From contig CAWEYY010000003.1 in assembly GCA_963813435.1 (NCBI GenBank), positions 124,001 to 188,000 on the forward strand: a stretch of DNA of 64,000 nt. The letters run 5' to 3'. The stretch is from AC-32 sp963813435 (lineage in GTDB: Bacteria; Actinomycetota; Thermoleophilia; Gaiellales; Gaiellaceae). The notes under the pieces are model-generated. The model ran no database searches and was not told the DNA's origin. It saw only the letters and a program-made list of their open reading frames with translations. A program made the position numbers and the translations under genes. Shown here one piece after another: positions 59,716-64,000 of the stretch; position 1 is the first letter of the stretch, and the number at the start of each line of letters is the position of its first letter.

Positions 59716-60962
59716 GGCGCGACGGCCTCCCTCGCAGCCGCCTTCTCGGCCAGCGCGAGCAGCTGACCGTCGAGGTCGGCGTCCGTGACGAGCTCGTTGT
59801 CCGCGAACACGAGCTCGCGTCCCTGCGAGAGCGCGGCCTCGGCGACCACGTCGATCGCCGCGGCCTTGATCTCGACGAGGTAGACGTCGGCGTCGACCTG
59901 CTCGAGCTCGGCCTGGAGCGCGTCGCGCCGGGCGAGGTTCCCGGACACGTGCGTCACCTCGACGCCGTGCTGCTCCTCGAGGTGGCGCCGGAGCGTCTCG
60001 TGCACCGAGGCAGGCGCCGTCGAGAAGAAGGCGACGCGACGACCGGCGAGCGGCTCGACCGGGCGCGGGCGGAGCTCGACGGAGACGACCGGCACGTCCT
60101 TGACCTGCGCGATCGCCTCGAGCAGCGGCCCGGAGGCGCCGCCGGTGACCACGACGAGATCGGAGATCAGGATCCGGTAGGCGTTCAGGTAACCGGTCGC
60201 GACCTCGACCGGCTGCGCGGCGCTCGTGACGAGCACGCGCGCGCCGACGTCGACCGGCGGAACTGCTGCGCCGCTCCCGTCGAAGACGACGAGGTCGGGC
60301 TCGCGCTCCGCGGCGAGCGCCGCACCGGCGAGCACATTCGACTCGCCCGGCGAGCCGGCCAGCCCACCCCCGCAACGGCGGCAGCCGATCGTGACCACCC
60401 CGGCCAGCGCCGCCGTCTCCAGGTAGTCGGAGGCGGCATGACGCCCTCCGCGCGAGAGGCCGAGGAGGAACTCCGGACTCGGTCGCACGTCCGCGATCTC
60501 GGGCTCGGGCGGCCCCCCGCGACCCATCGCGACCACGACCACGTCGCGGTCGCGCGCCAGCAGCCGCGCCACGTGGCCGGTAACCGCGGTCTTCCCGACG
60601 CGCTTGCCCGTCCCGATCACGGCCAGGGACGGGATCGCGTACGGCGCGAGCTCGGGCGGGTCGAAGCGGAAGTCGGCGCCCACGTACGGGAGGCCCAGCG
60701 CGAGCACGCGGCTCGCGACCCGGAAGCGCTCTCGCGGCCCGAGGACCGGCTCGTCAGAGAGGTCGATCACGACCTCCGGCTCGTGCGCGGCGATCCCGGC
60801 CTCGAGCTCGGCGACGCGCGGCACCCCGTAGTCCTCCCCGCCCAGGAGCTTCTCGGTCCCGCCCGCCAGCCAGACCGCGACGACGTCGTACGGAAGCGCG
60901 GCCAGCGCGTCTCGTACCACGGGCGCGTAGTGCTCCCCGTCGATGACGACCAGCGCCCTCAC
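59712..60962 (-). CDS. Cyclic 2,3-diphosphoglycerate synthetase
   Basis: 416 aa. Opens VRALVVIDGEHYAPVVRDAL, then a nucleotide loop AVIGTGKRVGKTAVTGHVA, PEFLLGLSRGGRHAASDYLETAALAGV, and IGCRRCGGGLAG. These match the archaeal synthetase that closes the ring of 2,3-bisphosphoglycerate to give cyclic 2,3-diphosphoglycerate, a thermoprotective solute in some methanogens. Coupled on both sides (GTGA) with 2-phosphoglycerate kinase and a metallophosphoesterase. GTG start. Confidence 0.86.
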   Translation of the reverse strand: MRALVVIDGEHYAPVVRDALAALPYDVVAVWLAGGTEKLLGGEDYGVPRVAELEAGIAAHEPEVVIDLSDEPVLGPRERFRVASRVLALGLPYVGADFRFDPPELAPYAIPSLAVIGTGKRVGKTAVTGHVARLLARDRDVVVVAMGRGGPPEPEIADVRPSPEFLLGLSRGGRHAASDYLETAALAGVVTIGCRRCGGGLAGSPGESNVLAGAALAAEREPDLVVFDGSGAAVPPVDVGARVLVTSAAQPVEVATGYLNAYRILISDLVVVTGGASGPLLEAIAQVKDVPVVSVELRPRPVEPLAGRRVAFFSTAPASVHETLRRHLEEQHGVEVTHVSGNLARRDALQAELEQVDADVYLVEIKAAAIDVVAEAALSQGRELVFADNELVTDADLDGQLLALAEKAAAREAVAP

Positions 60963-61774
60963 GTCCGCGCCGTCACCTCGTCCTCGATCCGCGTCGTGTA
61001 CTTCTCGAACGCGAGCGTCTCCGTCGAGAACTGGATGATCCGCTCGCCGCCGTGGAACGGGTACCGGCGCCAGACGTCCACGTGCCGATCGGCGACCTCG
61101 ATCACGTTGTAACAGGGCCGCGTCTTGCCACGGAGGCGCCGCGACGAGACCGTGCCCGCGTTCACGACGAACAGGTTCTCGAGCCGCCAGGCATACGGGA
61201 CGTGCTTGTGCCCCGAGAGCACGAGGTCGACGCCCGCCCGCTGCAGGCACTCGATGCAGTCGCCCGCGTCGTACACCACGTTCCGCTCGCGCCCGGTCCC
61301 GGGGACCGGAAGCAGGTGGTGGTGCAGCACGAAGATCCGCAGGTCGTCCGGCCCGGACGACGCGAACTGCTCCTCGATCCAGCGGTAGCGCCCGCGGCCG
61401 ATCTGGCCGTGGTCGAGGTCGGGCTCGGTCGAGTCGACGGCGACCACGGTCACGCCGTCGTGGCGCAGCACCGAGCTCCGGTCGCCGAACATGTCCTCGA
61501 AGTGGACGTAGCCGACGTTGCGCGAGTCGTGGTTCCCGGGGATGACCACCACCGAGTCGCACGCGATCTGGTCGAGGTAGCCCCGCGCGGTCACGTACTC
61601 GTGCTTGAAGCCGAACGTGGTCAGGTCGCCGGAGCAGATGACGATGTCCGGGCCGAGCCCGTTGATCTCGCTGATCGCGCGCTCGAGCAGGTCCGGCACG
61701 AAATCCGGACCTCCGCAATGGATGTCCGAGATATGCGCGATGGTGATCGCACGACCGTCTTGCCCTTCCGGCAT
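60959..61774 (-). CDS. Metallophosphoesterase (class III cyclic-nucleotide phosphodiesterase-like)
   Basis: 271 aa calcineurin-like phosphoesterase with ISDIHCGG, CSGDLTTFG, IPGNHDSRN, LHHHLLPVPG and SGHKHVPY, giving all metal ligands. Heads an operon for cyclic 2,3-diphosphoglycerate synthesis; it could hydrolyse a cyclic phosphate such as that product or cAMP, but this is inference. TACACT lies 7 nt before ATG 61774. Confidence 0.88.
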   Translation of the reverse strand: MPEGQDGRAITIAHISDIHCGGPDFVPDLLERAISEINGLGPDIVICSGDLTTFGFKHEYVTARGYLDQIACDSVVVIPGNHDSRNVGYVHFEDMFGDRSSVLRHDGVTVVAVDSTEPDLDHGQIGRGRYRWIEEQFASSGPDDLRIFVLHHHLLPVPGTGRERNVVYDAGDCIECLQRAGVDLVLSGHKHVPYAWRLENLFVVNAGTVSSRRLRGKTRPCYNVIEVADRHVDVWRRYPFHGGERIIQFSTETLAFEKYTTRIEDEVTART

Positions 61775-61781
61775 CGCTCAA

Positions 61782-61787
61782 AGTGTA
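61782..61787 (-). promoter_or_regulatory. Putative -10 hexamer of the phosphoglycerate operon (leaderless)
   Basis: TACACT on the minus strand, 7 nt before the ATG at 61774. Confidence 0.5.
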
Positions 61788-61840
61788 GAGCGCGGCCGGA
61801 AATAGCGGACTCGGCGTTCTGACGCGTCCGCAGGCACTGC

Positions 61841-61846
61841 TACCCT
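61841..61846 (+). promoter_or_regulatory. Putative -10 hexamer of the gene at 61857 (leaderless)
   Basis: TACCCT, 10 nt before the GTG at 61857. Confidence 0.4.
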
Positions 61847-61856
61847 TGCGCGAGGG

Positions 61857-62222
61857 GTGGCAGAAATCGCCGATTTCCAGGCGTATTGCGGAGAAGACGA
61901 ACCGCGTTTCGCCAACGACGCCGAACGTGAGTGCGCCAAGGTCCTCGAGTTCTACGGAGTTTCCTGGGCCTACGAGCCACGGACGTTCGTGCTCGAGCAG
62001 GACGAGGAGGGGCGCGTGCTCGAAGCCTTCACGCCCGACTTCTACCTGCCCGAGCAGGATCTCTTCCTCGAGATCACGGTCATGAAGCAGCGGCTCGTCA
62101 CGCGCAAGAACCGCAAGCTGCGCAAGCTCCGCGCGCTCTACCCCGGCATCCAGATCAAGCTCTTCTACAAGCGCGACATCGAGCGGCTGGCCCAGCGATA
62201 CCGACTCGACCTGGCGTCATAG
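61857..62222 (+). CDS. Predicted PD-(D/E)XK-like nuclease-fold protein
   Basis: 121 aa. ERECAKVLEFYGVSWAYEPRTFVL, FTPDFYLPEQDLFLEITVMKQRLVTRKN, KLRKLRALYPGIQIKLFYKRDIERL. The PDFYLP and LEI segments resemble the active site of restriction-endonuclease-fold proteins, but the canonical lysine of ExK is Thr here (LEIT). Overlaps hpt. Confidence 0.6.
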   Translation: MAEIADFQAYCGEDEPRFANDAERECAKVLEFYGVSWAYEPRTFVLEQDEEGRVLEAFTPDFYLPEQDLFLEITVMKQRLVTRKNRKLRKLRALYPGIQIKLFYKRDIERLAQRYRLDLAS

Positions 62223-62758
62223 AAGCCGACGACCCGCGCGTCGGCGAGATCTTCCTCGACTCGGAGGCTCTGAGCACACGTGTCTCGGAGCTCGGCGGGC
62301 AGATCTCCGCCGACTACGCGCAGCGCAAGCTGCTGTTGATCGGCCTTCTGAAGGCGAGCTTCGTCTTCCTGGCCGACCTCTCGCGCGCGATCTCGATCCC
62401 GCACCAGGTCGACTTCGTCGAGCTCGCCGGCTACGGCGGCGCCGCGATGGGCGGCCACTCGCGCGTGCGGCTCCTGCAGGACGTCGAGATCCCGCTCGAG
62501 GGCCTCGACGTGCTGCTCGTCGAGGACGTCGTCGACACCGGGCTCACGCTCAACTACCTGTGCAAGCTGTTCGAGCTGCGTAAGCCCGCGAGCCTGCGCG
62601 TGGCCACGCTCCTCGATCGCCCCTACCGGCGCCTGGTCGAGAACCTCCCGGTCGACTACGTCGGCTTCACCGTCCCGGACGAGTTCTTCGTCGGCTACGG
62701 ATTCGACATCGACGAGCGCTGGCGCCACCTGCCCGAGCTTCGTCTCGCCAAAGTTTAG
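62219..62758 (+). CDS. hpt: Hypoxanthine phosphoribosyltransferase
   Basis: Salvages hypoxanthine and guanine with PRPP. About 179 aa: VGEIFLDSEALSTRVSELGGQI, LLKASFVFLADLSRAI, the PRPP loop LLVEDVVDTGLTLNYL, ATLLDRPYRRLVENLPVDYVGF and VPDEFFVGYGFD. The start is unclear: no ATG, GTG or TTG lies in frame between the conserved N-terminus and the preceding gene. I give the overlap ATA at 62219; a CTG at 62267 is also possible, or a base error in the overlap. Confidence 0.9.
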   Translation: MEADDPRVGEIFLDSEALSTRVSELGGQISADYAQRKLLLIGLLKASFVFLADLSRAISIPHQVDFVELAGYGGAAMGGHSRVRLLQDVEIPLEGLDVLLVEDVVDTGLTLNYLCKLFELRKPASLRVATLLDRPYRRLVENLPVDYVGFTVPDEFFVGYGFDIDERWRHLPELRLAKV

Positions 62759-62768
62759 GCAAGCCTAA
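62755..62768. promoter_or_regulatory. DtxR/IdeR/MntR-like operator upstream of the NRAMP gene
   Basis: TTAGGCAAGCCTAA, a perfect inverted repeat (TTAGGC and GCCTAA around AA) resembling the TTAGGTTAGSCTAACCTAA consensus of iron- or manganese-dependent DtxR-family repressors. It overlaps the putative -35 of the transporter promoter and the hpt stop codon. Confidence 0.7.
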
Positions 62769-62783
62769 CTTTCTGGCTACACT
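62755..62783 (+). promoter_or_regulatory. Promoter of the NRAMP gene
   Basis: TTAGGC (62755-62760) as -35, 17-bp spacer, TACACT (62778-62783) as -10. The -10 ends 9 nt before ATG 62793, so the mRNA is probably leaderless. The metal-repressor palindrome covers the -35. Confidence 0.55.
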
Positions 62784-62792
62784 GAGCGTGTG

Positions 62793-64000
62793 ATGGCGAC
62801 ACGGTCAGAGGCGGTCGCGGGCGTCAGCACGCACGTCCGGGCCGAGGAGGCGCTTCGCAGGTTCCCGCGGAAGCGCTCGCTTCGCTTCTGGCCGTTCCTC
62901 GGACCGGCGTTCATCGCGTGTGTCGCGTACGTCGACCCGGGGAACTTCGCGACGAACATCGCCGCCGGCTCGAAGTTCGGGCTGGCGCTCTGCTGGGTGA
63001 TCGTCGCCTCGAACCTGATGGCGATGCTGATCCAGACGCTCTCGGCCAAGCTCGGGATCGCCACCGGCCGCAACCTGCCCGAGGTCTGCCGCGAGCGCTT
63101 CTCGCGCCGCACGTCGCGCGGGCTCTGGATCCAGGCCGAGCTGATCGCGATGGCAACGGATCTCGCCGAGGTGCTCGGCGCCGCGCTCGGCTTCCAGATC
63201 CTGCTCGGAATCCCACTCTTCCCCGCCACGATCCTCACGGGGATCGTCACGTTCGCGATCCTCGGGCTGCAGCGTTTCGGCCTGCGGCCGTTCGAGGCGG
63301 TCATCACCGGATTCGTGGCGACGATCGGCGTCTGCTACCTGTCCGAGCTCTTCATGGCCAACCCGCCGCTCGGGTCGGTCGCGCGGCACTCGTTCACCCC
63401 GCAGTTCGGCGGAAGCGAGCAGCTGCTGCTCGCCGTCGGGATCCTCGGCGCGACCGTCATGCCGCACGTCATCTACCTCCACTCGGCGCTCACGCAGAAC
63501 CGCGTCGTCCCGCAGAACGACGACGAGGCTCGGCGCCTGTACCGCTTCACGCGCGTCGACGTCGTCATCGCGATGTCGATCGCCGGTGTGATCAACCTGT
63601 CGATGCTCGTGATGGCCGCGAGCGTCTTCTACAAGTCGGGCCTGCTGAACGTGGACTCGCTCGAGACCGCGCACAGGACGCTGCAGCCGATCCTCGGCGG
63701 TGCCTCGAGCACGCTGTTCGCCCTCGCGCTCCTGGCCTCCGGGCTGTCGAGCTCGATCGTCGGCACCCTCTCGGGCCAGGTCGTGATGCAGGGCTTCATC
63801 CAGCGGAAGATCCCGATCTTCGTCCGGCGCCTGGTCACGCTGCTTCCAGCGCTCGTGGTCGCCGCAATCGGGCTGAACCCGTCACGCACGCTGGTGATCA
63901 GCCAGGTGATCCTCTCGTTCGGGATCCCGTTCGCGCTGATCCCGCTCGTCTGGTTCACGAGCAGGCGCGACCTGATGGGGGCGCTCGTGAACCGGCGCAT
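62793..64000 (+). CDS. mntH: NRAMP-family divalent metal (manganese/iron) transporter (partial)
   Basis: At least 402 aa, running off the right edge. Shows AYVDPGNFATNIAAGSKFGL (first-helix motif), the conserved ATVMPHVIYLHSAL segment (family MPH motif), and several further helices including ALALLASGLSSSIVGTLSGQVVM. Imports Mn2+ and/or Fe2+ with protons. The metal-repressor palindrome in its promoter supports manganese or iron control. Symbol by family. Confidence 0.9.
   Translation, partial: MATRSEAVAGVSTHVRAEEALRRFPRKRSLRFWPFLGPAFIACVAYVDPGNFATNIAAGSKFGLALCWVIVASNLMAMLIQTLSAKLGIATGRNLPEVCRERFSRRTSRGLWIQAELIAMATDLAEVLGAALGFQILLGIPLFPATILTGIVTFAILGLQRFGLRPFEAVITGFVATIGVCYLSELFMANPPLGSVARHSFTPQFGGSEQLLLAVGILGATVMPHVIYLHSALTQNRVVPQNDDEARRLYRFTRVDVVIAMSIAGVINLSMLVMAASVFYKSGLLNVDSLETAHRTLQPILGGASSTLFALALLASGLSSSIVGTLSGQVVMQGFIQRKIPIFVRRLVTLLPALVVAAIGLNPSRTLVISQVILSFGIPFALIPLVWFTSRRDLMGALVNRR

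Noticed and set aside
62760..62792. A metal riboswitch (yybP or M-box) ahead of the NRAMP gene
   Set aside because: The leader is at most a few nucleotides if the -10 is right, and no structured RNA fits.
1..64000. tRNA, rRNA or CRISPR arrays
   Set aside because: No tRNA T-loop in a plausible cloverleaf and no spaced direct-repeat array were found; GGTTCGA-like hits lie inside coding regions or in the dispersed repeat tail.
1..64000. Insertion sequences, integrases, phage genes
   Set aside because: No transposase, integrase or phage structural motif was recognised; gene content and base composition are uniform.

Overview
This 64-kb window is GC-rich, nearly fully coding DNA from the chromosome of an actinobacterium. 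The gene content (a complete dcw order with an mraZ box, a fused PafBC-type WYL regulator, decaprenyl-phosphate-ribose-type UbiA, fused SecDF, and cyclic 2,3-diphosphoglycerate genes) suggests a deep-branching Actinomycetota lineage such as Thermoleophilia or Rubrobacteria. That placement is an inference from gene content; there is no rRNA or tRNA gene here to settle it. The longest gene-free stretch is about 220 bases.

Layout. (1) 1-11.8 kb, minus strand: the division and cell-wall (dcw) cluster, read mraZ, rsmH, ftsL-like, ftsI, murE, murF, mraY, murD, ftsW, murG, murC (murC runs off the left edge). It appears split into three transcription units by promoters in front of mraZ, murE and murD and by hairpin repeats after ftsI and mraY. 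(2) 11.8-17.8 kb: a small ECF-like sigma factor coupled to an O6-alkylguanine-DNA methyltransferase, then secreted and cell-wall proteins (M15 peptidase, YkuD L,D-transpeptidase, a Ser/Gln-rich exported peptide, a beta-propeller lipoprotein) and a pseudo-receiver response regulator. (3) 17.8-28.2 kb, mostly minus: ABC1/UbiB kinase, PlsC acyltransferase, then the classic queA-tgt-yajC-secDF block, a UPF0104 membrane protein and UbiA. (4) 28.2-37.6 kb: a canonical two-component pair, secreted proteins, and fatty-acid/aldehyde metabolism (3-hydroxyacyl-CoA dehydrogenase, thiolase, aldehyde dehydrogenase) beside a hydrolase-adenylate cyclase fusion. (5) 37.7-46 kb: zinc-ribbon proteins, PafBC, a GAF histidine kinase, QueG, a quinone-oxidoreductase-like enzyme. 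(6) 46-55 kb: a rearranged Kdp potassium-uptake locus, with KdpD split into two genes 6 kb apart, order kdpF-A-C-B, and a kdpA 5' relic after kdpB. (7) 55.1-64 kb: small hypotheticals, then a minus-strand operon of metallophosphoesterase, cyclic 2,3-diphosphoglycerate synthetase, 2-phosphoglycerate kinase, class II fructose bisphosphatase and a GFA-domain protein; finally hpt and an NRAMP metal transporter behind a DtxR/IdeR-like operator.

Three genome-scale signals cross these regions. Seventeen genes, nearly all first in their transcription unit, have a TANNNT hexamer only 6-10 nt ahead of the start codon and no clear Shine-Dalgarno, which points to widespread leaderless mRNAs. Five copies of one intergenic hairpin repeat lie directly after genes. 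Nine single-base frameshifts interrupt six conserved genes (tgt, thiolase, cyclase, aldehyde dehydrogenase, kdpA, glpX), which looks more like base-level sequence error than decay.
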